Assembly (NCBI RefSeq): GCF_001485215.1
Contig: NZ_BBWW01000003.1
Coordinates: 124,001 to 188,000 of the forward strand
Source: Leptolyngbya sp. NIES-2104
Lineage (GTDB): Bacteria > Cyanobacteriota > Cyanobacteriia > Leptolyngbyales > Leptolyngbyaceae
Reading direction: 5' to 3'
Length of the DNA: 64,000 bases
The notes below the pieces were generated by a model. The model worked only from the letters and a program-made list of their open reading frames with translations. It did no database searches and had not been told where the DNA came from. Both the position numbers and the translations under genes were made by a program. Positions 46,439-54,437 of this stretch are shown piece by piece (the stretch's first letter is position 1; the number at the start of each line of letters is the position of its first letter).

Positions 46439-47628
46439 CAATTCTCTCGTTCAAACGTCGCTCTTGGGAGTTCTTACGCGATCGTACTCCGCTCGGTTGG
46501 CTGCAACTAAAGAAAAACAAAGGACGATTACTCGTTGCAGTGGCTGGAATTGGGTTTGCAGACTTACTGATGTTTGCTCAGTTAGGGATTCAAGATGCGT
46601 TGTTTGATAGCAATACCTTACTCAATCGAGGCATGGATGCGGACATTGTGATTCGCAGCGCTCAATATCGGGATTTGAATCTAGCAGACACTTTACCGCG
46701 TCGTCGGCTGTATCAAGTCCAATCAATCCCAGGTGTGCAATCTGCTGAGCCATTGTATGTCGATCGAGTTGTGTGGAGAAATCCCCAAACTCGCCGTAGA
46801 ACTCAATTAACACTGGTGGGGCAAAGTCTCGATCGTCCTGTCTTGAACTTTCCAGAGGTCAATCAGAATCTCGACAAGCTGAAACAACCGGATATGTTTT
46901 TATTCGATCGCTTAACGCGCGGCGACTACAGCCAAGTCATCGAACAATCCAACCAAGGGCAAAAAATCGAAACCGAGATTGGTCGTCGAACGATTCGGAT
47001 TGCTGGCTTGTTTGCGCTCGGAGCCTCTTTTGCTACCGATGGAACTCTAATCACAAGTTCAGAGAACTTCTTGCGATTCTTTCCACAACGCAGTGCTGGA
47101 CAAGTCACATTAGGGTTAGTCAAAGTTAAACCGGGTATAAACCCAGATCGAGTGCTGGCTCAAATCAGAGCAATTTTGCCACCCGATACGATCGCGTCAA
47201 CGAAAGCGGAATTCGTCGAGTTAGAGAAAGCATATTGGCAGAAAACGACTCCGATCGGGGTTGTCTTCACCTTTGGAACCATCATGGCGTTTGTGGTTGG
47301 CATTGTGATTGTGTTTCAGATCCTTTCAACGGATGTGAATGAGCACATGAGCGAGTATGCCACCTTCAAAGCGATGGGATACCGCGATCGCTATTTACTG
47401 CTCATCGTGTTTGAAGAGGCTGTAATTCTAGCAACGCTGGGATTTGTTCCCGGTCTTGCTTTAGCATTGGGTCAATACGCTCTCATTCGCAATGTGGCAG
47501 CTTTACCAATCAGTATGACCTTGACGCGGTTTGTTCTGGTCTTTGTGCTGACGTTAGTGATGTGTACGGTATCGGGCATGATTGCCACGCGCAGAACTCG
47601 ATCGGCTGACCCAGCGGATAGTTTCTAA
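46435..47628 (+). CDS. devC: DevC-type ABC permease
   Basis: A 397-residue MacB/FtsX-like permease from ATG 46435, overlapping devB. The first helix is in RLLVAVAGIGFADLLMFAQL, followed by a large periplasmic domain (about residues 70-260) and three C-terminal helices: VVFTFGTIMAFVVGIVIVFQ, LLIVFEEAVILATLGFVPGL and FVLVFVLTLVMCTVSGMIAT. DevC forms the inner-membrane part of a DevBCA exporter, known in Anabaena for glycolipid export and in other cyanobacteria for stress-related export. DevA starts nine bases downstream. Confidence 0.9.
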   Translation: MTILSFKRRSWEFLRDRTPLGWLQLKKNKGRLLVAVAGIGFADLLMFAQLGIQDALFDSNTLLNRGMDADIVIRSAQYRDLNLADTLPRRRLYQVQSIPGVQSAEPLYVDRVVWRNPQTRRRTQLTLVGQSLDRPVLNFPEVNQNLDKLKQPDMFLFDRLTRGDYSQVIEQSNQGQKIETEIGRRTIRIAGLFALGASFATDGTLITSSENFLRFFPQRSAGQVTLGLVKVKPGINPDRVLAQIRAILPPDTIASTKAEFVELEKAYWQKTTPIGVVFTFGTIMAFVVGIVIVFQILSTDVNEHMSEYATFKAMGYRDRYLLLIVFEEAVILATLGFVPGLALALGQYALIRNVAALPISMTLTRFVLVFVLTLVMCTVSGMIATRRTRSADPADSF

Positions 47629-47636
47629 GAGAACTC

Positions 47637-48344
47637 ATGAATCAAGGATCTAGAGCAGTTCAGTCTGCGATCGTCGTTGAGCAATTGAATCATTTCTTTG
47701 GTACAGGTGAATTGCGAAAGCAAGCTTTGTTTGAGATCAATTTGTCGATCGCATCAGGTGAAATTGTCATTCTCACCGGACCATCAGGATCTGGAAAAAC
47801 GACTTTACTTTCGTTGATGGGTGGTCTACGCTCTCCTCAATTGGGTAGTCTTCGCATTTTGGATACAGAATTAGTCGGGGCAGCAAAACAAGTTGCGGTA
47901 GAAGCACGTCGCTCCTGTGGATACATCTTTCAGGCACACAACTTACATAGCAGTCTCACGGCTCAAGAAAACGTGATGATGGGGCTGGAAGTTCACGGAA
48001 GCTACTCGCGTTTAGAACGGCGCGATCGAGCCATCGAAATGCTATCCCTGGTCGGTTTAGAACAGCGAACACAGTATTATCCAGAAAGCTTATCCGGTGG
48101 ACAAAAGCAAAGGGTTGCCATTGCTCGTGCTTTAGTCAGTCGTCCGAAGATTGTTCTAGCTGATGAACCGACTGCTGCACTCGACAAACAATCCGGTCGC
48201 GATGTTGTTGACCTGATGCAAAAACTGGCTAAGGAACAAGGCTGCACGATTCTGATGGTGACGCATGATAACCGCATTCTCGATGTTGCCAATCGCATCG
48301 TCTACATGGAAGATGGCAAATTGGTGAAGGCTCTAGAGAGTTGA
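47637..48344 (+). CDS. devA: DevA-type ABC ATPase
   Basis: A 235-residue ATPase from ATG 47637. Walker A: VILTGPSGSGKTTLLSLMGG. Q-loop: CGYIFQAHNLHSSLTAQENV. Signature: LSGGQKQRVAIARALVSR. Walker B: PKIVLADEPTAALDKQSGRD. H-loop: CTILMVTHDNRILDVANRIV. It is a MacB/LolD-like ATPase that energises DevC. Its stop lies five bases before the sigma-factor ATG at 48350, so the sigma factor is translated from the same transcript. Confidence 0.93.
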   Translation: MNQGSRAVQSAIVVEQLNHFFGTGELRKQALFEINLSIASGEIVILTGPSGSGKTTLLSLMGGLRSPQLGSLRILDTELVGAAKQVAVEARRSCGYIFQAHNLHSSLTAQENVMMGLEVHGSYSRLERRDRAIEMLSLVGLEQRTQYYPESLSGGQKQRVAIARALVSRPKIVLADEPTAALDKQSGRDVVDLMQKLAKEQGCTILMVTHDNRILDVANRIVYMEDGKLVKALES

Positions 48345-48349
48345 AGCAA

Positions 48350-49285
48350 ATGGACACAACAAAGCTGTATCTGAACGAGATTGGCAGGGCGGCACGTTTA
48401 ACACCTGAAGAAGAAATTCTGTACGGGCAACAGGTTCAACAGTTAGAGAAGCTATATGAGATTCAGCAGCAGTTGTCGCAACGATTAGAACGAGCAGCAA
48501 CATTAGAAGAATGGCAGAATGCAGCCAATCTGTCAGGTCATCAGTTACAGCAAGTCATTTCAAACGGTGAACGAGCGAAGCGTAAAATGATCGAAGCAAA
48601 CTTACGCTTAGTTGTTTCGATCGCACAACGCTACCAGCACCGCCACCTCGAACTTCAAGATTTGATTCAAGAAGGCAATATCGGCTTACAGCGAAGTGTT
48701 GATAAATTTGATCCAGGCAAGGGGTATCGATTTTCGACGTATGCGTATTGGTGGATTCGGCAAGCGATTACTAGAGCGATCGCGCTTAAAAGCCGTGCGA
48801 TTCGACGACCCCTTCATCTCACTGAAAAACTCAACGCGATTCAGAAAACTCAGCAAGCCTTGGCGCAAAAACTCGGTCGCATGGCAACCTTGAACGAAGT
48901 TGCCCAGGAGTTATCAATCTCCATGTTGAAGCTTCGAGAGTTGTTGATGGCTAACCGCACTATAATTTCGCTGGATCAGTCGATCGGCAAAGACCAAGAA
49001 GGCAGTTGGAGCGATCTGCTGCCTGATGAAGCCTCAAATTCAGAAGATGAGGTCACGCGCTCAATGCTACAGCAAGATCTCGTCAGCTTACTTGGAATGC
49101 TACCCACAAAGCAGCGTCAAGTGATTACGCTGAGATTTGGACTAGAAGACGGTCAAGCATTAAGTTTGGCTCAAGCGAGTCGTTGTTTGAACTGTAGTCG
49201 AGAAACAGTACGATTACTGGAGAAAGCAGCAATCAAAACGCTACAGCAACACAAACCACGGTTACAAGAGTACATTGTCGGTTGA
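48350..49285 (+). CDS. RpoD-like (group 2-type) sigma factor, left module
   Basis: A 311-residue sigma-70 protein; ATG 48350 (MDTTKLYLNEIGRAARLTPE) follows the DevA stop by five bases. Region 1.2 is at the start. Region 2: [60 protein letters not shown] (2.3-2.4). Region 3 and region 4.2 (QALSLAQASRCLNCSRETVR) follow. It lacks a long N-terminal region 1.1. It resembles cyanobacterial SigB/C/D-type factors, used for stress responses. It is the last gene of the P450-DevBCA operon and overlaps the convergent AI-2E permease by 24 bases. Confidence 0.92.
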   Translation: MDTTKLYLNEIGRAARLTPEEEILYGQQVQQLEKLYEIQQQLSQRLERAATLEEWQNAANLSGHQLQQVISNGERAKRKMIEANLRLVVSIAQRYQHRHLELQDLIQEGNIGLQRSVDKFDPGKGYRFSTYAYWWIRQAITRAIALKSRAIRRPLHLTEKLNAIQKTQQALAQKLGRMATLNEVAQELSISMLKLRELLMANRTIISLDQSIGKDQEGSWSDLLPDEASNSEDEVTRSMLQQDLVSLLGMLPTKQRQVITLRFGLEDGQALSLAQASRCLNCSRETVRLLEKAAIKTLQQHKPRLQEYIVG

Positions 49286-50317
49286 GGAATGCTCACGCCT
49301 TTGAACACTTTCCGCCAACCGCTTCGTCAAGTTAGCCATTGGAACCACCAACACTAAGCCTAAAAGCCCCCCGAATTTTGCGCCAATCAGCAGTGAGAGA
49401 AATACGATCGCAGGATTAAGTCCAGTAAGTCCTCCCATCAGTCGCGGAGCAATCACCGTTTCATTGATTTGTCCCAAGATCAGGGCAGGAATTAAGACTT
49501 TCAACCCCAGCCAAAAATTCTGCGAAGCAAGCAGGAGGCTAATGATAGTCACCGTAAAACCACCGCCCAACGGAATAAAACTTGCAATGCCAATCATTAA
49601 TCCAAATAAAAGCCCAAACGGAATTTGCAACACTAAAAACGTTGTCATCAGAACCGCACTTTGAATCGCTGAAATCGTTGCCTGCCCTGAAAAATATCCT
49701 TGGAAGCTCTGATGAATCGATTCTCTGACCTTCCAAGCACTAGGCAGCCAACTCATCATTCCTGCCCACAGGCTTCTGCCACTGAATAGAAAAAAGATCG
49801 TTAAGACGATCGTCAGCAACAGATTTACCGCGCTGTTTACCGTCTCGATCGTCGCTGTGACAATCTGCCGAGGGAGTGTTTCAAGAAATTGTTCAATTTG
49901 ATTGGCTAACTCAACGGTTAGCTGACTGATATCAACGGGAAGATACTGAGTAATCGGAAGTTGATCCAAGTTCTGAATCTGATTTTTTGCTTGCTCTAGC
50001 CAAGTCGGGAGTCGATCGATGAATTCATCCAGTTGTTGAATTACCAGTGGAATGAGAATGAATCCGAATACGCCAACCAGTACTAAAGTCAACGCTAACG
50101 TGACGATGGTTGCCCAACGATGAGACATCTGGCGCGATTCCAGAAAGGTGATTGGATAGTTGAGTAGAAAAGCAATTAAGCCTGACGCGATCGTAATATT
50201 CGTGATCGGTTGCAGAAGCTGACCTAACCACAGAATGAGTACGGCGTTTAACAGCAGAATAGGGAACGTTAGTCCAAGACTGAATCTGTGAGAAAGGGAG
50301 TGAATTAAGGAGGTCAT
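49262..50317 (-). CDS. AI-2E/PerM-family membrane protein
   Basis: A 351-residue protein from ATG 50317 with about eight helices in the family layout: ILLLNAVLILWLGQLLQPIT, SGLIAFLLNYPITFLESRQM, WATIVTLALTLVLVGVFGFI, a soluble helical stretch (about residues 95-160), then LTIVLTIFFLFSGRSLWAGM, YFSGQATISAIQSAVLMTTF, FGLMIGIASFIPLGGGFTVT and LIGAKFGGLLGLVLVVPMAN. Members export autoinducer-2-like or other small molecules, or act as ion antiporters; substrate unknown. It sits exactly between the two DevBCA-sigma modules, with the right module's direction. Confidence 0.88.
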   Translation of the reverse strand: MTSLIHSLSHRFSLGLTFPILLLNAVLILWLGQLLQPITNITIASGLIAFLLNYPITFLESRQMSHRWATIVTLALTLVLVGVFGFILIPLVIQQLDEFIDRLPTWLEQAKNQIQNLDQLPITQYLPVDISQLTVELANQIEQFLETLPRQIVTATIETVNSAVNLLLTIVLTIFFLFSGRSLWAGMMSWLPSAWKVRESIHQSFQGYFSGQATISAIQSAVLMTTFLVLQIPFGLLFGLMIGIASFIPLGGGFTVTIISLLLASQNFWLGLKVLIPALILGQINETVIAPRLMGGLTGLNPAIVFLSLLIGAKFGGLLGLVLVVPMANLTKRLAESVQRREHSSTDNVLL

Positions 50318-50558
50318 TTGTATTGAGGGTGTAAAAGAGTTGAACAGAGCGCTTCACTTTGAAAGACTAGGGCATCGAGCAAGCTTTTTGCGCTGAAATC
50401 GGTAATTGAGTCTGGTCAAAAGCTTCGAGAAATTGAAGCGGTAAACGACTCTGGCTCGGCTCATGCCTTTTACAGAGGCTGAAGTCAAGTAGCCGCGATA
50501 GTGTAAATGATTTGATACGAATCCTTCTGCAAACACCAAACTCAGTGCGTTGATGTAT

Positions 50559-50657
50559 TTACTTTTGAGTTGGAGTTGCTAAACCGATTGTCGATAAACA
50601 ACCTGCAATGACAATCAGGCACTGCCAACCAAGCCGTTTTGAAATACGGTGAAACAT
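50559..50657 (-). CDS. Very small membrane peptide, 32 residues
   Basis: ATG 50657 (AGGTCTAAG upstream) to TAA 50559. It reads MFHRISKRLGWQCLIVIAGC and then LSTIGLATPTQK: a basic head, one membrane helix (CLIVIAGCLSTIGLA) and a short polar tail. It starts 27 bases after the right sigma-factor stop, so it is probably co-transcribed with it. Its topology is like that of other single-helix peptides that bind membrane transporters, but I recognise no family. Confidence 0.45.
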   Translation of the reverse strand: MFHRISKRLGWQCLIVIAGCLSTIGLATPTQK

Positions 50658-50684
50658 CTTAGACCTATTGAGGTAATTGAAAAA

Positions 50685-51620
50685 TCAAATACTGATGTAA
50701 GCTTTTAGGTGTGAGTCGCACTGTCGTAGTGTCGAAATTGCTTGCTTTTCGAGTAATCTGACGGTTTCGAGACTGCACTGAAGTTTTTGACTCACTTGCC
50801 TTAAGCTCATCTCTTCTCCCGTTTCCAATCCAAATCGTAGAGACAATACTCTCTGTTGCTGAGATGGGAGGGTTGCCAGAAGTTGTGTTAAGTCGTCTTT
50901 CAAGCACACATCAACCAGCAAGACTTCGGGTAGAGGGTGATCGTCTTCGATCACATTCTCTAATTCGTACTCATGTTCAGGATCGATCGTTTCGTTGAGC
51001 GATCGCAACGGTTGAGCTGCACAAAGATACGATCGCACTGTTTCAGCCGGAAGATTGACCTGTTGAGCGATCGCTTCAAGAGAGGCAGGTTTTCCAATTT
51101 GCTGAATGATCTGCTGCTGTGCTTTTTTGATTCTATTGATTTGGTCGAGTGTTTGCAGCGGAAGCCGAATCGCACGACTTTTTTGAGCGATCGCTCTCGT
51201 AATTGCTTGCCAAATCCACCAGTAGGCATAGGTTGAAAAGCGGTAGCCTTTAGTGGGGTCAAATTTCTCAACCGCTTTCTGCAACCCGATGTTACCTTCT
51301 TGAATCAAATCGAGTAAGTCGAGGTTGCGCCCAGTATGGTGTTTGGCAATGTTGACCACGAAGCGCAAATTTGCCTCAATCATGCGTCGTTTAGCAATTT
51401 CTCCGGTCATCAAAGCTTTCAGCAAATCGGACGAAGAAAGATGGACAGCAGTACACCATTCGAGTTGAGTAGGTGAACGTTGAAGTTCTTTCGTTAAGCG
51501 ATCGCGCACCTGAAGCAAGGACTGTAACTGTTGAACTTGTTGCCCGTACTGTACTTCTTCAATTCGAGTCAGACGGCGAATTCGACCAATTTGATTGAGA
51601 TAAACCGCAACTAAATCCAT
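50685..51620 (-). CDS. RpoD-like (group 2-type) sigma factor, right module
   Basis: A 311-residue sigma-70 protein from ATG 51620. Region 2: [60 protein letters not shown]. In region 2.4 the Arg that nearly all RpoD-like proteins have in WWIRQ is Trp (WWIWQ); this position helps melt the -10 element. Region 3 and 4.2 ([20 protein letters not shown]) are normal. The two sigma factors of the window are clear paralogues but only partly alike. It is transcribed in the same direction as the right DevBCA set, 349 bases downstream of its DevA, with a small membrane-peptide ORF in between. Confidence 0.92.
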   Translation of the reverse strand: MDLVAVYLNQIGRIRRLTRIEEVQYGQQVQQLQSLLQVRDRLTKELQRSPTQLEWCTAVHLSSSDLLKALMTGEIAKRRMIEANLRFVVNIAKHHTGRNLDLLDLIQEGNIGLQKAVEKFDPTKGYRFSTYAYWWIWQAITRAIAQKSRAIRLPLQTLDQINRIKKAQQQIIQQIGKPASLEAIAQQVNLPAETVRSYLCAAQPLRSLNETIDPEHEYELENVIEDDHPLPEVLLVDVCLKDDLTQLLATLPSQQQRVLSLRFGLETGEEMSLRQVSQKLQCSLETVRLLEKQAISTLRQCDSHLKAYISI

Positions 51621-51650
51621 CGTTATACCTCCAGAGTTCAGAATTATTAA

Positions 51651-51758
51651 TTACTGCGAGATGCCATAGTGAGCAATCCCACCTGTGATTGCCGCTGCTG
51701 CAACGACGAGCAACAAGGTTTGTTGGTTCGTGAGCTTAGGTAACAATGCAAAACTCAT
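51651..51758 (-). CDS. Very small membrane peptide, 35 residues
   Basis: ATG 51758 to TAA 51651. It reads MSFALLPKLTNQQTLLLVVA and then AAAITGGIAHYGISQ: a short amphipathic head, one strongly hydrophobic helix (TLLLVVAAAAITGGIA) and a polar tail. It ends 30 bases before the right sigma-factor start. No ribosome site is obvious. The clean peptide shape and its position support a real gene, but no family is recognised. Confidence 0.5.
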   Translation of the reverse strand: MSFALLPKLTNQQTLLLVVAAAAITGGIAHYGISQ

Positions 51759-51858
51759 GAATTTAATATGCGGAAAAATCAGTTGATCGAACGCTAATCA
51801 TCATATGAAACGAGTTTGCTGTTGTCATGAAGCAATACTCCCAAAGTTTAATTGGTGC

Positions 51859-51884
51859 AAATGACTCACTGCAGTGGGAGATTT
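51859..51884. promoter_or_regulatory. Palindrome upstream of the sigma-factor unit
   Basis: CACTGCAGTG (51867-51876) is a perfect 10-bp palindrome inside the longer imperfect dyad running from AAAT at 51859 to ATTT at 51881. It lies about 100 bases upstream of the 35-residue peptide gene and 85 bases after the DevA stop (51969). It could be an operator for the sigma-factor unit or a terminator for DevA. Confidence 0.45.
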
Positions 51885-51968
51885 GTCCTACTGAGAATCA
51901 ATTGCCGTGGCTCTTCAAGTGATTGCTTGACAAATTCATTCTCACAGCCATCCTCAAACAGTCGATAG

Positions 51969-52718
51969 CTATCGAACTTTTGCAGCCGCATCAGGATGAT
52001 CAGCAAGGCGACCATCTTCCATGTAAACAATGCGATCGGCAACATCTAAGATCCGATTGTCATGAGTCACAAGTAAAATGGTGCAACCTTGCTCTTTCGC
52101 GAGTCTTTGCATAATCTCAACTACGTCTCGACCCGATTTCTTATCCAGTGCGGCAGTCGGCTCATCTGCTAAGACGATTTTGGGATAACTGACCAACGCT
52201 CTTGCGATCGCGACTCTCTGTTTCTGTCCGCCCGATAAATTATCCGCATAGTAGTCAATGCGTTCACCCAGTCCTACGGCTCTCAACATCTCAGATGCGA
52301 GTTCATCTAAGTTTTGCCCCTCGTAGCGATCGTCGTGTAGCTCCAGCGACATTCGCACATTCTGTTTTGCCGTTAGGAACGTAAGTAAGTTGTGGGCTTG
52401 AAAGATGTATCCAATGTTTGATCGCAACCGCGTTAAGTCTTTTTTGTTAGCTCCTAAAATCTCCTGCCCTAGAATCTTGAGGCTTCCTTCTTGCGCAGAT
52501 CGTAATCCACCCATGAGCGTCAGCAGCGTTGTTTTACCAGAACCCGAAGGACCTGTCATGATCACAATCTCACCGGGTTGAATCGCCAAATTGATATCAA
52601 ACAATGCTTGCTTTCGCAAACTGCCTTCTCCAAAGTAATGATTGAGATTCTGAGCAACGATCGCGGGAGGCGAAGGTTGAATCAGTTGAGTTTGAACCAC
52701 TTGATCAGATTGAAACAT
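51969..52718 (-). CDS. devA: DevA-type ABC ATPase (right module)
   Basis: A 249-residue ATPase from ATG 52718, with Walker A VIMTGPSGSGKTTLLTLMGG, Q-loop IGYIFQAHNLLTFLTAKQNV, signature LSGGQKQRVAIARALVSYPK, Walker B IVLADEPTAALDKKSGRD and H-loop CTILLVTHDNRILDVADRIV. It is closely related to the left DevA and to the fragment at 38756. The tail is ADHPDAAAKVR. It is preceded by the DUF2721 gene (27 bases). Confidence 0.93.
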   Translation of the reverse strand: MFQSDQVVQTQLIQPSPPAIVAQNLNHYFGEGSLRKQALFDINLAIQPGEIVIMTGPSGSGKTTLLTLMGGLRSAQEGSLKILGQEILGANKKDLTRLRSNIGYIFQAHNLLTFLTAKQNVRMSLELHDDRYEGQNLDELASEMLRAVGLGERIDYYADNLSGGQKQRVAIARALVSYPKIVLADEPTAALDKKSGRDVVEIMQRLAKEQGCTILLVTHDNRILDVADRIVYMEDGRLADHPDAAAKVR

Positions 52719-52745
52719 GATGATTTTCCTAATTCATCAAACGGT

Positions 52746-53243
52746 TTAGACTCCACCCTTCACTAATGTCATGATCCATTTCATTTCGGTGTGAATGGCG
52801 CGATGCGATACATGAACCTCAAAACTTGTCAAAATTACACTGAGCGATAATGAGCCAGTTCCTAGTAAAAACAAGATCAGCGCGATCGTAGCAACACTCA
52901 TTGCATCAGATAGCCTCGCGATCGCAATCACAAACATCGATAAAAGGAACAACAAAATTGCGCCGTAAATCATCAAAGCGGTGTATTGCAGCAAGCGATG
53001 ACGATGAGCGAGATTGATCAGTTGTCGATCGATCATCGAAACCGCTTGATCATAAAGACGAACCGGGACATCATTGCTTGCTAAGAACTCTGCTCGTTCT
53101 CGAACTAAAGCTCTGATGCGATTCCCAATCTCACCGTAGCGCCCCAAAATCCCGTTCAGCACGAGCGTACAGGTGGAAACCATCACCGTTGGAGCAATAA
53201 TCATTTGAATGCTTTGTGCGACTGCTTCAATGCTCACAAACAC
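52746..53243 (-). CDS. DUF2721 membrane protein
   Basis: A 165-residue protein starting with GTG 53243. Three helices: IQMIIAPTVMVSTCTLVLNG, LQYTALMIYGAILLFLLSMF and MSVATIALILFLLGTGSLSL. A charged segment between (NRIRALVRERAEFLASNDVP) is typical of the family. DUF2721 proteins are short membrane proteins of unknown role in cyanobacteria. Its place inside the right devC-devA operon (four bases after devC) suggests a part in that exporter; the left module has no equivalent. Confidence 0.8.
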   Translation of the reverse strand: MFVSIEAVAQSIQMIIAPTVMVSTCTLVLNGILGRYGEIGNRIRALVRERAEFLASNDVPVRLYDQAVSMIDRQLINLAHRHRLLQYTALMIYGAILLFLLSMFVIAIARLSDAMSVATIALILFLLGTGSLSLSVILTSFEVHVSHRAIHTEMKWIMTLVKGGV

Positions 53244-53246
53244 TCC

Positions 53247-54428
53247 TCAAAAGATATCAGCCGGATCAGCAGACTGGAGTTTTCGTAGTGCGACTCCACC
53301 CGAAGCCGTACACATCGCGATCGTTAATAGTAAAACCAGCGTGGCACGTCCCCACGTCATGTCAATTGGTAGCAGGGTTGCAGAAGCCGCAATCACGTAA
53401 AACCCAGTAGACAGTAAAAATCCAGGGATAAATCCTAGTACCGCTAGAATGAGCGACTCTTGAATCAGAATTCCGACCAAATAGCGATCGCTGTATCCCA
53501 TTGCTTTCAGCGTGGCGTACTCAGACAAGTGATCCGAAACATCAGAGTAAAGAATCTGGTAAACAATCACAATGCCCACAATGAACCCGATCACCGTTCC
53601 GAATCCAAAGATAAATCCGGTCGGCGTACTTGATGACCAATACTGTTTTTCGCGGTCTCCAAACTCTTTGCGCGTCAGCACCAGAACATCTTGCGGCAAA
53701 TAAGCCCGAATCGCCGCTTGAACTTGCTCAAGGTTTGCACCCGGTTTTAGTCGGATCACACCGACATCGTACTGATCGGCTTGGCGCTCAGGAAACAACC
53801 GGAGAAACGTCGAGTCGCTGGTAATCATCGTGCCGTCTGAGCCAAATGAAACCCCCAACGTAAACAGTCCTGCAACCCAAAGCTGCTTGTCGTTAACTTG
53901 GGTTGAAACAAGTCCTCCAGGCTGATAGACCGCATTGATATCGCCAAACTCAGCCCGACTTGCACGATCGAACAAAACGCGATCGAGCGGTTTAATCGCC
54001 TCAATCTGATTTGCAATTTCTGGTAATTGAAATACGTTTTCTGTGGGATTGACTCCGATCGTCAATGCGGTTCGTTCTTGCTGTGGATTTTGCAAATTTC
54101 GCCAAGTCGCCCGACCAAAATACAATCCTGAAATGGATTGAACTTGCTCAAATGATGCGGCTTGATACAATCGCTCTCTCGGAAACGGTTTCAGTGAATT
54201 CAACGCCTCAGAAATCGGATTGATGACAAACAGATCTCCATGCAGAGAATCCTGAGTCATTGCGGCAGAATTGTAAAGCGTCTCGTTTAAGCCCATCTGA
54301 ACGAACATCAATAGATCTGCAAAAGCAATACCTGCGAGTGCGACTGCAAGCCGATTCTTTTCGCGTTTGACTTGCAGCCAAGCTAACGGAGTTTTACGCA
54401 AGAGCTTAGAAAGTTTAGATAGCATCAT
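53247..54428 (-). CDS. devC: DevC-type ABC permease (right module)
   Basis: A 393-residue permease from ATG 54428. It begins LRKTPLAWLQVKREKNRLAV, then the first helix ALAGIAFADLLMFVQMGLNE, a periplasmic domain, and the C-terminal helices TGFIFGFGTVIGFIVGIVIV, LVGILIQESLILAVLGFIPG and LVLLLTIAMCTASGGVALRK. It is a paralogue of the left DevC with the same ends (SADPADIF here, SADPADSF there). It starts nine bases after the DevB stop. Confidence 0.9.
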   Translation of the reverse strand: MMLSKLSKLLRKTPLAWLQVKREKNRLAVALAGIAFADLLMFVQMGLNETLYNSAAMTQDSLHGDLFVINPISEALNSLKPFPRERLYQAASFEQVQSISGLYFGRATWRNLQNPQQERTALTIGVNPTENVFQLPEIANQIEAIKPLDRVLFDRASRAEFGDINAVYQPGGLVSTQVNDKQLWVAGLFTLGVSFGSDGTMITSDSTFLRLFPERQADQYDVGVIRLKPGANLEQVQAAIRAYLPQDVLVLTRKEFGDREKQYWSSSTPTGFIFGFGTVIGFIVGIVIVYQILYSDVSDHLSEYATLKAMGYSDRYLVGILIQESLILAVLGFIPGFLLSTGFYVIAASATLLPIDMTWGRATLVLLLTIAMCTASGGVALRKLQSADPADIF

Positions 54429-54437
54429 TCACCTGCA

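Noticed and set aside
45260-48344. MacAB or LolCDE system
   Set aside because: DevA and DevC resemble MacB and LolCDE parts, but the separate DevB with a long coiled coil and the DevC layout match DevBCA better, and two independent sets have the same order.
50354-50539. 61-codon reverse frame between the small peptide and the AI-2E permease
   Set aside because: Basic, low-complexity sequence with no recognisable feature and no ribosome site; may be part of a leader but not supportable as a gene.
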